A model generated the notes under the pieces. The model ran no database searches. It saw only the letters and a list, made by a program, of their open reading frames with translations, and had not been told where the DNA came from. From CBDBBY01 sp965205055 (lineage in GTDB: Bacteria; Pseudomonadota; Alphaproteobacteria; Rhodobacterales; Rhodobacteraceae), in the NCBI GenBank assembly GCA_965205055.1, contig OZ242030.1, forward strand, positions 1,612,001 to 1,676,000: a DNA stretch of 64,000 nt, written 5' to 3'. The position numbers were made by a program, and so were the translations under genes. Positions 46,498-55,679 of the stretch are shown one piece after another. Each line of letters begins with the position of its first letter. The first letter of the stretch is position 1.

Positions 46498-47220
46498 ATG
46501 AGCACAAATGAAAACAAGAAGGAAAAGAGCTGTTATCTCTATCGGGTTATTTCATTTCAGCGATTAATAGATATTTTGGTAAACAAAAAAAATACGCTTG
46601 TTAATCCTTCAAAATGGGCTGACCCTTTTGAAGGTTGGATTCTAAAAAATAAACAAAGTAATAAAGAAAGTGAGTGCAATTTTTTTGGTCAGTGCTGGAC
46701 TAGCGAAACTATTTCGGAAGCGATTTGGAGGGTTAACTCCCACGAAAAGGATGGTTTCAGGATTCGGACTACGATCGATAGCTTGTGGGATTCGCTGAGA
46801 AAAATACCAGGTAGGGAAGATATGTTTTGTAAAATTGGGAAGATTGAATATCTAGAGAGAGATGAAATTAGAGAAATAGAGGAAGGGGATTGCGAATTTA
46901 ATATTAATATCTTAAAGGCCGACGGTGTAGAAGATATTAAGCGGTTTCCGAAAAATATTTCAAATTTGATAGATGGTTTCATGATTAAACGCCTCGGATA
47001 TCGGTATGAAAGTGAGATACGTCTAATATGCTACAGCAGTAAGGAAGAGAGAGATGGAATGAAAAGATATTGCATTTGTCCAAATAAGGTAATCGATCAA
47101 ATTTTGATTCACCCTCGAGTTGACGATCATGAGCTATGTAGGTTAGAATCTACGTTGGAGAAATTAGATTTTAAGGGAATAATCAAGAAGTCAGAACTCG
47201 ACCACATGGATGATGATTAA
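46498..47220 (+). CDS. DUF2971 protein, AT-rich insert
   Basis: 240 residues with AGGAG before the ATG. YRVISFQRLIDIL, KWADPFEGWI and FGQCWTSETISEAIWR match DUF2971, a family frequently found in phage-defence and mobile loci with unknown activity. Cytosolic, Lys- and Glu-rich. Its DNA is strongly AT-rich compared with the caspase genes left of it, so it was probably acquired recently. The 210 bp to its right hold a perfect 12-bp palindrome (GGTAGCGCTACC) but no gene. Confidence 0.65.
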   Translation: MSTNENKKEKSCYLYRVISFQRLIDILVNKKNTLVNPSKWADPFEGWILKNKQSNKESECNFFGQCWTSETISEAIWRVNSHEKDGFRIRTTIDSLWDSLRKIPGREDMFCKIGKIEYLERDEIREIEEGDCEFNINILKADGVEDIKRFPKNISNLIDGFMIKRLGYRYESEIRLICYSSKEERDGMKRYCICPNKVIDQILIHPRVDDHELCRLESTLEKLDFKGIIKKSELDHMDDD

Positions 47221-47973
47221 GGTTGCAATTTCGCCTATCCAGAACCGGGATCCCAAGGGACAGAGGGTACTGGATGGTTTGGTCTAGTTTGATCCCCCGC
47301 CAGTGCTCGGCAGGATCTCGGAGAGAGGGTAGCGCTACCTTACGCCGCGGACGCCGATCGGGGTGCTAGTCCCAGTACTCTACGCAGCACTTGATGGACC
47401 GCTGCCGTCGGTTGTCAGTCGAGCCTAGGTTTCGAGGCATCCGCCAACCCTAGAGCGGTTTTCGGTTAGTTGGAATCGTTCGGGTTAAAGAGTCCCTACT
47501 CCGTTCTGATGTGGTTCAATGCCCATAGAGTCGAATCAGAGAATGGGATGGTACAGGATGCCGAGACCCTATCCGGACAAGTTGCGAACAATTGCGGTCA
47601 AGAAAGTGATGGCGGGCAAAAGCCGCCGCAGTGTTGCGAAGCAGCTCGACGTTGCCGCTTCAGCCGTGATCAAATGGGTTCAGAGATATTCGGAGACGGG
47701 ATCGGTCAGCCCGAGCCGGATGGGCGGGCACTGCAAGCCGAAGCTGGCGGGCCATCGACCATGGGGTCTTGGAGCGGATCAAGGCCCGCCCGTCGATCAC
47801 CTTGGCGGGGTTGCGGGACCTGCTTGGCAAGCGAGGCGTCGCGGCGAGCGTCGTCGCGGTCCGGTGCTTTTTGAAATCCTGCAACATCACCCGCAAGATC
47901 CTGACATCGGTCGCCGACGAGCGGAACCGCCCCGATGTGGAGCGCCGCCGCGAGCAGTGGAAACGCCTTTAAG

Positions 47974-49946
47974 CTGAACTTCACGGGCTAAATTCCTCCG
48001 ACCTCCCTCCCAAGACGTTGTTCGATAGCGACAAATTCCGGGAATCTTGGATTCCGAGCTGGTCAAATGTTCCCATAAATATTCACAATGAATTGACTTT
48101 TAGTGTCTTTCAATAAATGATCATATCATGATATAATCGTTCCCATGTCATATCGAATCGACGAAATCCCGAACCGCAGCGGAAAGCCGGCGATCCTGCT
48201 CCGGCGCCACTGGCGCGAGGGAAAGCGCGTCCGCAAGGAGACCGTCGCCAACCTCACCCGCCACCCGGGCTGGCTCGCCGAGGGAATCCGCTCCGTGGTC
48301 GACGCCGAAACCGGACGCGAGGGACGCGCCGGGACCGTCGAGATCCGCCGGTCTCTTCCGCACGGCCACGCCGCCGCGATCCTCGGAACGCTGAAGAGCC
48401 TCGGCTTCGAGCGGATCCTCGCCCGCGAGGACAGCCGCAGCCGCCGCATCGCGCTCGCCGCCGTCGCCGCGCGGATCGCCGATCCGCTGTCGAAGCTCGC
48501 CACCTCGAGGCTGCTTTCCGAAAGCACGGCCTCCTCGAGCCTCGGGGCCCTGCTCGGGCTGGGCGAGGTGTCCGGGAACGAGGTTCTCGCCATGCTGGAC
48601 TGGCTTCTCGAGCGCCAGCCCTGGATCGAGCGGAGCCTCGCGAACCGGCGCCTGGCGGAAGGCGCGCTGATCCTCTACGACCTGAGCTCGAGCCAAGTCG
48701 AGGGGCGCAAGACCCGGCTGTCCGACTACGGCTACAGCCGAGACGGCCGACGGGACAAGAAGCAGACCGCCTACGGGCTTCTGTGCGACCGCGAGGGATG
48801 CCCGGTCGCGATCGAAGTGTTCGAAGGCAACGCGTCCGATCCGTCGACGGTCGGCCGGCAGGTCGACAAGATCCGCCGCCGCTTCCGCCTCGGCCGCGTC
48901 GCCTTGGCGGGCGACCGCGGAATGACCGCGGGCGCGCGCATCCGGGAGGAGCTGGCTCCGGCCGGACTCGACTGGATCTCCGCGCTGAAGTCGACCGACA
49001 TCCGCAAGCTGGCGAAAGGCCCGCCGGCGCCGGACGTCCCGGTTCCGGACGCGGTCGCCGAGATCGCCAGCCCGGACTTCCCCGGAGAGCGGCTGATGGT
49101 CTGCTTCAATCCCCGGCTCCGCGACGAGCGCCGGCGCAAGCGCGGCGAATTGCTCCAAACCGCGGAGGACCGGCTCGAGGAGATCGCCCGGACCGTCCGA
49201 AGGAAAGGATCGCGCTTGCGCGGCAAGGCGGAGATCGCGCGCCGCGTCGGCGAAGCCGTCGGCCGCCTCAAGGTCTCCAAGCACTTCGAGATCCGATGCG
49301 GGGACGACGATCTCTCATGGAGCCGCCGCCAGGACCGGATCGACCGCGAAGCCGCGCTCGACGGACTCTGGGTCGTCCGCACCAGCCTCGACGAGGACGG
49401 CATCGGAGCGGACGAGGCGGTGGAGGCGTACGAACGCCTGTCGCAGGTCGAGCAGGCCTTCCGGCAGATCAAGACCGGGCGTTCGGGAATCCGGCCGATC
49501 TTCGTCTACGCGGAAGCCCGCGCCCGCGCCTTCCTGTGCATGCTCGCCTGTTACGCCGAATGGCACATGAGAAAACGGCTCGCCCCGATCCTGTTCGACG
49601 AGGACGATCCGGAGGCCGCCCGGGCGCAGCGCGCCTCGCCGGTCGAACCCGCCAGGCCCTCCCCCTCGGCCCGGGCCAAGGCCGCGGGCAAAAGCGCGCC
49701 GGACGCGACGCCCGTGCACAGCTTCCACACCCTGCTCGCCGATCTCTCGACCGTCGTTCTGAACGACGTCTCCATCGGCGACACCGAAAGCTTCAAGCTG
49801 GTCACGGCCCCGACGCCCGGACAAAAAAAGGCATTCGATCTCCTCGGCGTCAATCCGAGGAGCATGTTCCCAAAAGCTGGCAGGTAGGAACCGGAGAATC
49901 GCGTTCCTGCCAAGGGAAACTCGCCTTTCTGCGCCGTGAAGTTCAG
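47974..49946 (+). mobile_element. IS1634-family insertion sequence
   Basis: Ends CTGAACTTCACGG and inverted (CCGTGAAGTTCAG), 6-bp direct repeat TTTAAG at 47968-47973 and 49947-49952. 1973 bp with one intact transposase gene. The empty site can be reconstructed inside the IS630 gene. Confidence 0.85.
48145..49887 (+). CDS. IS1634-family transposase
   Basis: 580 residues. DDE transposase of the IS1634/IS4-like group: LILYDLSSSQVEGRKTRLSD (first Asp), GRVALAGDRGMTAGARI (second) and YERLSQVEQAFRQIKT (Glu). Characteristic early RIDEIPNRSGKPAILLRRHW and late HSFHTLLADLSTVV. No frameshift or premature stop, so probably active. Confidence 0.88.
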   Translation: MSYRIDEIPNRSGKPAILLRRHWREGKRVRKETVANLTRHPGWLAEGIRSVVDAETGREGRAGTVEIRRSLPHGHAAAILGTLKSLGFERILAREDSRSRRIALAAVAARIADPLSKLATSRLLSESTASSSLGALLGLGEVSGNEVLAMLDWLLERQPWIERSLANRRLAEGALILYDLSSSQVEGRKTRLSDYGYSRDGRRDKKQTAYGLLCDREGCPVAIEVFEGNASDPSTVGRQVDKIRRRFRLGRVALAGDRGMTAGARIREELAPAGLDWISALKSTDIRKLAKGPPAPDVPVPDAVAEIASPDFPGERLMVCFNPRLRDERRRKRGELLQTAEDRLEEIARTVRRKGSRLRGKAEIARRVGEAVGRLKVSKHFEIRCGDDDLSWSRRQDRIDREAALDGLWVVRTSLDEDGIGADEAVEAYERLSQVEQAFRQIKTGRSGIRPIFVYAEARARAFLCMLACYAEWHMRKRLAPILFDEDDPEAARAQRASPVEPARPSPSARAKAAGKSAPDATPVHSFHTLLADLSTVVLNDVSIGDTESFKLVTAPTPGQKKAFDLLGVNPRSMFPKAGR

Positions 49947-50560
49947 TTTAAGGCAAGGCGGATCCGCGCGAGCTGGTCTTCATCGACGAGACTTGGATGA
50001 AGACCAGCATGTCTCCCAGACGCGGCTGGGGTCCCAAGGGGCAAAGGGTGCGAGGGCCCGCTCCCTGCGGCAATTGGAACACTTCGACATTCATCGCCGC
50101 TATGCGGCATAACCGGATCGACGCCCCTTGGGTTCCGGGCGGACCGGCCGACGGCGCCGCCTTCCAAGCCTATGTCGAAACGCAGCTGGTCCCGACGCTC
50201 GGACGCGGAGACATCGTCATCATGGACAATCTCGGCAGCCACAAAACCGAAGCGGTGCGCGCGGCGGTCCGAGGCGTGGGCGCCCGCCTGCTGTTCCTTC
50301 CGCCCTACAGCCCCGACCTCAACCCGATCGAACAGGTGTTCGCCAAGCTCAAGCATTTCTTGCGGAAGGATCAACCGCGAATTCAAGGCGATCTCTGGAA
50401 GAACGTCGGTGCCATCCTGAAAAAATTCAGGCCCAAAGAATGCGCGAACTATTTGGTGAACTCAGAATATGCCGCGGTTCCAACTAAGTGAAAAACGCTC
50501 TAGCGGAGGCCTATCGCGCTCCGCTAGGGTTGGCGGATGCCTCAGTTCAGGGGTTTGCGG

Positions 50561-51517
50561 TCAAGGCGCTCGAGACGTTTCACTTCGCGTCCTCATGCGT
50601 GATATCTTCGCCTCGCGCAGCGTTACATACGAGGCTGCGCCAATAATCACGACCCCTCCCGCAATTACCCAGATGTCAGCAGGTTCTCCGAAAACTAAAG
50701 CGCCGAGCAGCGTCGCCCAAACCAATTGGAGAAAAGTCGCAGGCTGCACCGCCGAAATCGGCGCATACCGAAACGACATGGTCATCAGATAGTGGCCCGC
50801 GGTCGCGAAGAATGCGACCAGAAACAGCCATGCCAACTCGGCGATTGTGGGCGTGACCCAAACAGCGATTGCGAACGGTGCCAGCCCGATGGTCACGAAA
50901 ATCGACAGCATTCCCACAACGACAGCCACATTCGTGCTGTCCGTCAATCGCTTTGCAAGCAAATAGGATCCAGCAAACGACAGTGCGGTAAAAATCATTG
51001 CGTAGTGACCCGAGACAACCTCGCGAATGCCCGGACGCAGTATGATCAATGCGCCGACAAGCGCTGCGCAGACGGCCAATATCCGACGTAGCGCGATGCC
51101 TTCGCCAAGGAATATAGCCGCGCCGATAGTGATATAGACTGGAACGAGGTAATTCATCGCCGTCACTTCGGCTATCGTGATTTGCGTCATCGCATAGAAC
51201 CAGCACAACACGCCGACCGTGTGCACCGCGCCCCGAAGCCCGAACAGCAGCATGTCCTTCCGTTTGATGCCTATCTCGAATATCGGACGCAGCATCGGGA
51301 GAATGAACACGAGTCCGAGCAGGTATCGAAGGAACGCGGCTTGCGCCGGAGGCACCTGATCGCCGACGTGCTTCACGATCGCGGTCACCGCAACGAAATT
51401 CAGTCCTGACAGAACCATCAGCAGAATGCCGATGACAACTCTGCTTGGTTTGGGAATGAATCCGAATGCAGAACGACGGTCAGTCGAGAACCGGTTTCCG
51501 TCGCGTTTGTCGGTCAA
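50561..51517 (-). CDS. EamA/DMT-family transporter
   Basis: 318 residues, ten hydrophobic helices in two EamA halves (about 30-160 and 170-300), e.g. FLRYLLGLVFILPMLRP, EVTAMNYLVPVYITIGAAIF, GHYLMTMSFRYAPISAVQPA. Inner-membrane exporter or importer of small metabolites; substrate not predictable. The start is probably a TTG at 51515-51517, with GGCGGA upstream, since no ATG precedes helix 1. The original right-hand neighbour is the hairpin broken by IS630. Confidence 0.82.
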   Translation of the reverse strand: MTDKRDGNRFSTDRRSAFGFIPKPSRVVIGILLMVLSGLNFVAVTAIVKHVGDQVPPAQAAFLRYLLGLVFILPMLRPIFEIGIKRKDMLLFGLRGAVHTVGVLCWFYAMTQITIAEVTAMNYLVPVYITIGAAIFLGEGIALRRILAVCAALVGALIILRPGIREVVSGHYAMIFTALSFAGSYLLAKRLTDSTNVAVVVGMLSIFVTIGLAPFAIAVWVTPTIAELAWLFLVAFFATAGHYLMTMSFRYAPISAVQPATFLQLVWATLLGALVFGEPADIWVIAGGVVIIGAASYVTLREAKISRMRTRSETSRAP

Positions 51518-51634
51518 TTGATCCGCCGCACGCCGTCAAGATCGTCGTTCTCGACGGTTCATTGCCGAACTCCAACTCGAATCTGAATATTCGAAAGACA
51601 ACGCAGTAGCTCAGCCAGCCGATGCAAGGTTCGA

Positions 51635-52372
51635 CTAGGCCGCAGCCACGTCGCGGCTGCTTTTTTGATTTGTTGTCACGTTTTGCACGTCGTCGTCGTC
51701 TTCCAACGCATCAAGCAGCCTGGTCAACTTCTCCTCATCGGATTCCGCGATATCCGCTTCGACGGTCGGGAGCCATACCAGCTTGGCGGTCTCCGAATTT
51801 CCGACCTGCGTTTCCAAAGCCGAGGATACGGAGGCAAGGTCGCTGTCCGCTGTGTATACGATGTGCGCATCCTCAAATGATTCTATATCTTCGGCGCCTG
51901 CATCGATGGCCGCCTCGAAAATGGCGTCTGCATCGCAGCTTTCCGTCGAAAAAACTATTTCGCCCTTCCGCTCGAACATGTAGCTGACCGCGCCGGTTTC
52001 CGCCAAGTTTCCGCCGGACTTCCCGAAGATTGACCTGATGCGCGATGCTGTCCGATTTCGATTGTCCGTCATCGTTTCGACGATAACGGCCACGCCTCCC
52101 GGGCCGTACCCTTCGTAGCGAACTTCCTCCAGGCTCTCGGCGTCAGCCGCTCCCGCCTTCGCTATTGCCCGCTCGATCACGTCTCTAGGAACTGAATTCG
52201 ATTTGGCTTCTCTTACAGCAAGGCGAAGCCGCGGGTTCTTCTCGGGGTCGGGGTCGCCGAGCTTGGCTGCGACCGTAATTTCGCGCGACAACTTGGAGAA
52301 CAGCTTTGATCGGGCGGCGTCCTGCCTGCCCTTGCGATGCTGAATATTCGCCCATTTCGAATGCCCTGCCAT
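51635..52372 (-). CDS. yebC: YebC/PmpR-family protein
   Basis: 245 residues from the conserved start MAGHSKWANIQHRKGRQDA. The three-domain YebC/TACO1 pattern is complete: LRLAVREAKSNSVPRDVIER, YEGYGPGGVAVIVETMTDNR NRTASRIR, GNLAETGAVSYMFERKG. Members were described as transcription regulators (PmpR) and as translation factors for proline-rich stalls. Usually near ruvC; that context is absent here. Confidence 0.93.
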   Translation of the reverse strand: MAGHSKWANIQHRKGRQDAARSKLFSKLSREITVAAKLGDPDPEKNPRLRLAVREAKSNSVPRDVIERAIAKAGAADAESLEEVRYEGYGPGGVAVIVETMTDNRNRTASRIRSIFGKSGGNLAETGAVSYMFERKGEIVFSTESCDADAIFEAAIDAGAEDIESFEDAHIVYTADSDLASVSSALETQVGNSETAKLVWLPTVEADIAESDEEKLTRLLDALEDDDDVQNVTTNQKSSRDVAAA

Positions 52373-52450
52373 CGCATTCTCCACTTTTCGTTTTATGCGC
52401 TTGACCTATATTGACTAGCCGATATCCGCGCAAGTGCGGCTCGTTCATGG

Positions 52451-52710
52451 GAATGCGTCTCACGTTTTTTGGTGAATTCTGTTTTGCGCTTTGGCGCTGT
52501 GTCCGATTTTGGCGTTCCAAGAGTTGCGGTCGCGGCCTGCATGGTTCAGCATGGATTGGTCCGGCGCGGCTGCCGAAAACCCGCGAACGCCAGACGTCAA
52601 CGCCCTGCTCGGCGTGGAATGCTGCCTCGAAAACAATCAATGGGCCGATTTCCTCGATTGGAGGGTTTGTCGCGTCGCGGCCGCCTGACCAAGAATCATG
52701 AGACGCACCC
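52451..52710. mobile_element. 260-bp MITE, internally deleted ISKra4
   Basis: Left end AATGCGTCTCACGTTTTTTG, right end CATGAGACGCACCC, flanked by GTTCATGG (52443-52450 and 52711-52718). It keeps about 150 bp of the promoter-side end and then fuses directly to the transposase C-terminus (NALLGVECCLENNQWADFLD), a clean internal deletion that explains how such MITEs arise. Confidence 0.75.
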
Positions 52711-52711
52711 G

Positions 52712-52925
52712 TTCATGGGTAGGATCTTCGTGTGCGAACGCATTTTGCGACACGGGTTTTTTCCTTGTCCAGCTCCAAGCATCAGGTCGTCAAGCGTCAG
52801 GTCAAGTGCTGCCGTGTGTCGGCGCGTTTGATGCATCGGCATTCGTTCCGATGGCCTTCATGGAAACGAGCGGATCGGATGAATATCGCGCTTGTGCGCT
52901 CCGAGCGACCTCGACGGCACGTGGT
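52712..52925. repeat. Degenerate repeat Y, copy 3
   Basis: Pieces GCGACACGGG, TTCCTTGTCCA, GGTCAAG, GCGGATCGGATGAATATCG in the same order as at 27.1 and 35.1 kb. No coding sense. Confidence 0.45.
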
Positions 52926-52930
52926 TCATG

Positions 52931-53157
52931 GATGCCTCCCATTTTCTTTGGCCAAGTGGTCGCGGCGCGGCAATCCTTCCAATCGACGAATACGGGCCGA
53001 CGGTTGTTGTCGAAGCAGCATTTGATGGTGAGCAAGGCGTTGATGCCAACTTTCTACCAACAGCATCCCGCCTGACCAAAAATAATGGGACGCACCCGCA
53101 GGTCGGGCCAATGATCGTTTTTCGATGGCTGCAGCCCAATAAAATGGAATGCGCACC
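52931..53157. mobile_element. Composite MITE remnant with ISKra4 ends
   Basis: Left GATGCCTCCCATTTTCTTTG, an inner right end AATAATGGGACGCACCC (53098) and an outer one AAAATGGAATGCGCACC (53157). GTTCATG occurs on both outer flanks (52924, 53158), suggesting one target duplication around a nested pair. Confidence 0.5.
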
Positions 53158-53253
53158 GTTCATGCATGGAAATTGCCGCTGAACGGTTTCTCGACAGCGG
53201 CGGCGCAAAGGCGTAAATCCTGAAACGCGGCAACAAAAACTGCGAATTGCGGG

Positions 53254-54030
53254 ATGACTGAATTCAACGGCTTCGAAAGATCTGTGATCGAGATAACGGG
53301 GGCAGACCGTGAGTCATTCATTCAAGGTCTTGTCACGAACGATGCTGACTTGGCAAAGAAGGGTCTCGTCTACGCGGCGATGCTGACGCCGCAAGGCAAG
53401 TTCGTCACGGATTTCCTTTTGTTGAGCCGCGGCGAAAGTATGCTTTTGGACGTGCATTCCGCCTGCAAGGCCGAACTCTTGAAGAGGCTGGCAATATACA
53501 GGTTGCGCTCAAAGGTTGCGATTTCCGAGTCTCCTCTGCGGGTCTCGCGCGGTCTCGGAACGCCGCCCGAAGGATCGTTCAAGGATCCGAGGCACGCCGC
53601 GCTAGGATGGCGGCTCTACGGAACGGACTCCAATGACGGAATCGGCAAACGGGCTTGGGACAAACTTCGGGTGGAAAATTGCATTCCGGAGACGCTTGTC
53701 GAACTGGTGCCCGAAAGCACTTACATACTTGAAGCCGGTTTCGAGCGTTTGAACGGAGTGGATTTCCAAAAGGGCTGCTACGTCGGCCAAGAAGTGACGG
53801 CGCGCATGAAACACAAGGCCAAGCTAAGGAAAGGATTAACTACAGTGCGCGTTACCGGCTCCGCCGCCGTGGGCAGCGACATTACAGCCGGCGGGAAACC
53901 AATCGGGAAATTGTACACGCAGTCCGATGGCCATGCGATCGCGTATCTCCGATTCGACCGCGCCCAATCCGGGCCCTTGCTCGTCGGCGGGGCCGAAATT
54001 CACTTCGACGAGGCCAGCCTCAAGAACTGA
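53254..54030 (+). CDS. ygfZ: YgfZ/GcvT-domain folate-binding protein
   Basis: 258 residues. Folate-binding protein supporting Fe-S enzyme repair, related to the glycine-cleavage T protein. The diagnostic KGCYVGQEVTARMKH motif is at about 172-186, preceded by FERLNGVDFQ. N-terminal GADRESFIQGLVTNDAD and LTPQGKFVTDFLL are also typical. Slightly short but within range. Convergent with the IMPase-like gene (35 bp between stops). Confidence 0.9.
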   Translation: MTEFNGFERSVIEITGADRESFIQGLVTNDADLAKKGLVYAAMLTPQGKFVTDFLLLSRGESMLLDVHSACKAELLKRLAIYRLRSKVAISESPLRVSRGLGTPPEGSFKDPRHAALGWRLYGTDSNDGIGKRAWDKLRVENCIPETLVELVPESTYILEAGFERLNGVDFQKGCYVGQEVTARMKHKAKLRKGLTTVRVTGSAAVGSDITAGGKPIGKLYTQSDGHAIAYLRFDRAQSGPLLVGGAEIHFDEASLKN

Positions 54031-54065
54031 AATGATGCGCAGAATATTTCGCGCGTTCTTCTTGA

Positions 54066-54851
54066 TCAGTTTCGAACCAACTTTGCTATCGAATCGAATG
54101 CTTCGCCGCCGGCAGCCACGATTCCGCTTTCTCCGAACAGATCGGAGTTTAGATCTATTGCCTCAGTGATCCCGCCAGCGCTCGATAGAATCAAAGCGCC
54201 GGCACCGGCTTCGAATTCGTTGGGAGTCCGGCTCCAATAGCCGTCAATACGGCCTACTGCCAAATTGGCCAAATCCAATCCGGTCGCTCCCAGCATCCGT
54301 ACTCCTTTGACCTTGGGCGTGATCCGAGACACATCGTTGAAGCTGCTTTCAATCGGCCCATCTTTGCCGGACAACTCGGTGCCGACCAGCATCTCTTCCA
54401 ATTTCTTTCGCCCGGAAACCCGTACTCTGGATCCGTTCAGCCATGACCCGCCGCCCTCTTCGGAATGGAAAACCTCGTTCGCGAACGCATCGTAAATCAC
54501 CGCCGCAACGATCTTGCCCTTGTTCTCCAAAGCTATTGAAATCGCCCAATACGGAAGACCGTGGTTGAAATTGTGGATTCCGCAGATTGCGCTTGCCACC
54601 CACCGCCTTGTCGGGTCGCGTCCGGACGCGTCGCCGAGCATCATGCTCGACCACCCGTAGTTCGGTCTGGCGTCGACAAGGTTCTCCTTCATAGTGTTTT
54701 CGGCCCTTATCAAAGCCCGTCCGGCATATTCGGTGGCTCCGGCCGAAGACCGTTGCAACTGCCGAAGCTCGCCGAAATCCCGAAGCAGCGTTCGGCCGAC
54801 AAGCTTGACTGCCTTGGTCATCAAGGCGATATTTGCAGCATTCTTGGACAT
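54066..54851 (-). CDS. Inositol-monophosphatase-like protein lacking metal ligands
   Basis: 261 residues from an ATG at 54849-54851 (an in-frame TTG at 54884 would add 11). Overall IMPase fold pattern is clear: RRWVASAICGIHNFNHGLPY, IYDAFANEVFHSEEGGGSWLNG, LGATGLDLANLAVGRIDGYW. Catalytic sites are replaced: the family's DPxDGT reads SAICGI, the GEE before it reads MLGDAS, and the late WDxAAG reads FEAGAG. It is probably not a phosphatase but a structural or regulatory homologue. No frameshift, so the protein seems maintained. Confidence 0.8.
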   Translation of the reverse strand: MSKNAANIALMTKAVKLVGRTLLRDFGELRQLQRSSAGATEYAGRALIRAENTMKENLVDARPNYGWSSMMLGDASGRDPTRRWVASAICGIHNFNHGLPYWAISIALENKGKIVAAVIYDAFANEVFHSEEGGGSWLNGSRVRVSGRKKLEEMLVGTELSGKDGPIESSFNDVSRITPKVKGVRMLGATGLDLANLAVGRIDGYWSRTPNEFEAGAGALILSSAGGITEAIDLNSDLFGESGIVAAGGEAFDSIAKLVRN

Positions 54852-55543
54852 TTGCAGCGGTGAATGTCCGATCCGACCCGACAAGTCAAATTGCGGCTTG
54901 CAACGGGTCGCAGCCGCTTCGCTTTTCCAGGAACGGATTTAAGAACGGCTGCGAATTTGCCGAGTTGGCTTTGGAGTTGGAATCGAAGGAATCCGAACGC
55001 TGCGATATGCGGATCGGTTTTGCCGATGAGCTTGCGCCGCAAATTGATATACATCAGGCTCGTGTCTGAATTTTTCCACTGCCAGCGTCATGTTGATCAA
55101 CTTGCGACAATTCTTGCATCAGAAGCTGCGAAGCCCCTCTCAAGATTCAATACTGGAGCAGGCTGTTCCGAGTCGAAATCCCGCAGAATGACAATGGCCG
55201 CCGCCGATTGGCCTTCCTGCCCTCTGAAGCAGGCGAAGCTCGTCGGGTCGTGGCCGAATGTGGGCGGCATTGGAACCCTTTCCTCGACCTGTCGCGCTAT
55301 TCGCTCCGGGTCCAGGAAAGGGTTTGCGGGTTGCCTTGAAACTCCGTTCGGCTGACAACTTCAGCAAGCCATCAAGCGCTCAGAGAGGGACAACAGAGAC
55401 ACGCCGTAATTGCATCAGAATAGCAGAAACGCATTTCCCCAAATCCATGGCGGCGACCCGCTTCTCTATGAACCAATGGTTCGCCGGAATCGTCTTTGCC
55501 CGAAGCGAATTCACTGGACGCCGCGGTCGGCGATGCACGCGCA
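54852..55543. other. Gene-free stretch
   Basis: Several open frames on both strands but none with ribosome site, domain or consistent composition. Must contain the promoter of the IMPase-like gene near its left end. Confidence 0.4.
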
Positions 55544-55675
55544 TCAAGGCGTGCAGACAAGAACTTCGATCGAACCGCCTGCGAAATAGCAGTTTCTTGC
55601 TTCGGCGTCGTTTCCTGCGAACATCGCGATTGCGAACGCGGCGACGCAGAAAATTGCAGCTATGTGCCTAGTCAT
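55544..55675 (-). CDS. 43-residue secreted peptide
   Basis: ATG at 55673-55675 with GGGAG 7 nt upstream. Signal peptide MTRHIAAIFCVAAFAIAMFA and a mature part of about 20 residues (NDAEARNCYFAGGSIEVLVC, then TP) with two Cys able to form a disulfide. The frame after the stop (TGA) lacks similarity, so it may be complete or a truncated longer protein. No family recognised. Confidence 0.45.
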   Translation of the reverse strand: MTRHIAAIFCVAAFAIAMFAGNDAEARNCYFAGGSIEVLVCTP

Positions 55676-55679
55676 TGTC

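Larger units (their letters stand above)
47558..50491 (+). pseudogene. IS630 transposase, frameshifted and interrupted
   Basis: The N-terminal helix-turn-helix part is MPRPYPDKLRTIAVKKVMAG, QLDVAASAVIKWVQRYSETG. Near 47755 the frame shifts (continuing ERIKARPSITLAGLRDLLGK). At 47972 it is broken by the IS1634 insertion and an in-frame TAA. The DDE part resumes at 49953: LVFIDETWMKT, IMDNLGSHKTEAV, LPPYSPDLNPIEQVFAKLKH. All three acidic sites exist, but the reading frame is broken in at least two places. Confidence 0.85.
47453..50500 (+). mobile_element. IS630-family element, split by IS1634
   Basis: Ends GAGCGGTTTTCGGTTAGTTGG and inverted (CCAACTAAGTGAAAAACGCTC) with TA on both sides (47451-47452 and 50501-50502), the classical IS630/mariner TA target. 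About 1070 bp remain without the nested element. A 23-bp scrap of the same IS type lies at 60441-60463. Confidence 0.85.
47434..50543. repeat. Perfect 25-bp-stem hairpin split by IS630
   Basis: The left arm begins at 47434 (GAGGCATCCGCCAACCCTA). After removing the IS630 and one TA copy it continues GCGGAG, a 10-nt loop GCCTATCGCG (50509-50518) and the exact complement of the whole arm (50519-50543). The restored sequence is a 60-nt structure with no mismatch. It may be a terminator or a mobile palindrome; its original neighbours are the DUF2971 gene and the DMT transporter. Confidence 0.8.

Noticed and set aside
47222..47433. Possible structured RNA between DUF2971 and IS630
   Set aside because: Contains a 12-bp palindrome but no tRNA-like, tmRNA-like or other recognisable fold.
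48148..49284. Minus-strand frames over the IS1634 transposase
   Set aside because: Shadows of a GC-rich gene with intact DDE motifs on the plus strand.
51640..51668. GCAGCC...GGCTGC hairpin followed by T-run as terminator
   Set aside because: It points along the plus strand, whereas both neighbouring genes are on the minus strand and the stem overlaps the yebC codons.
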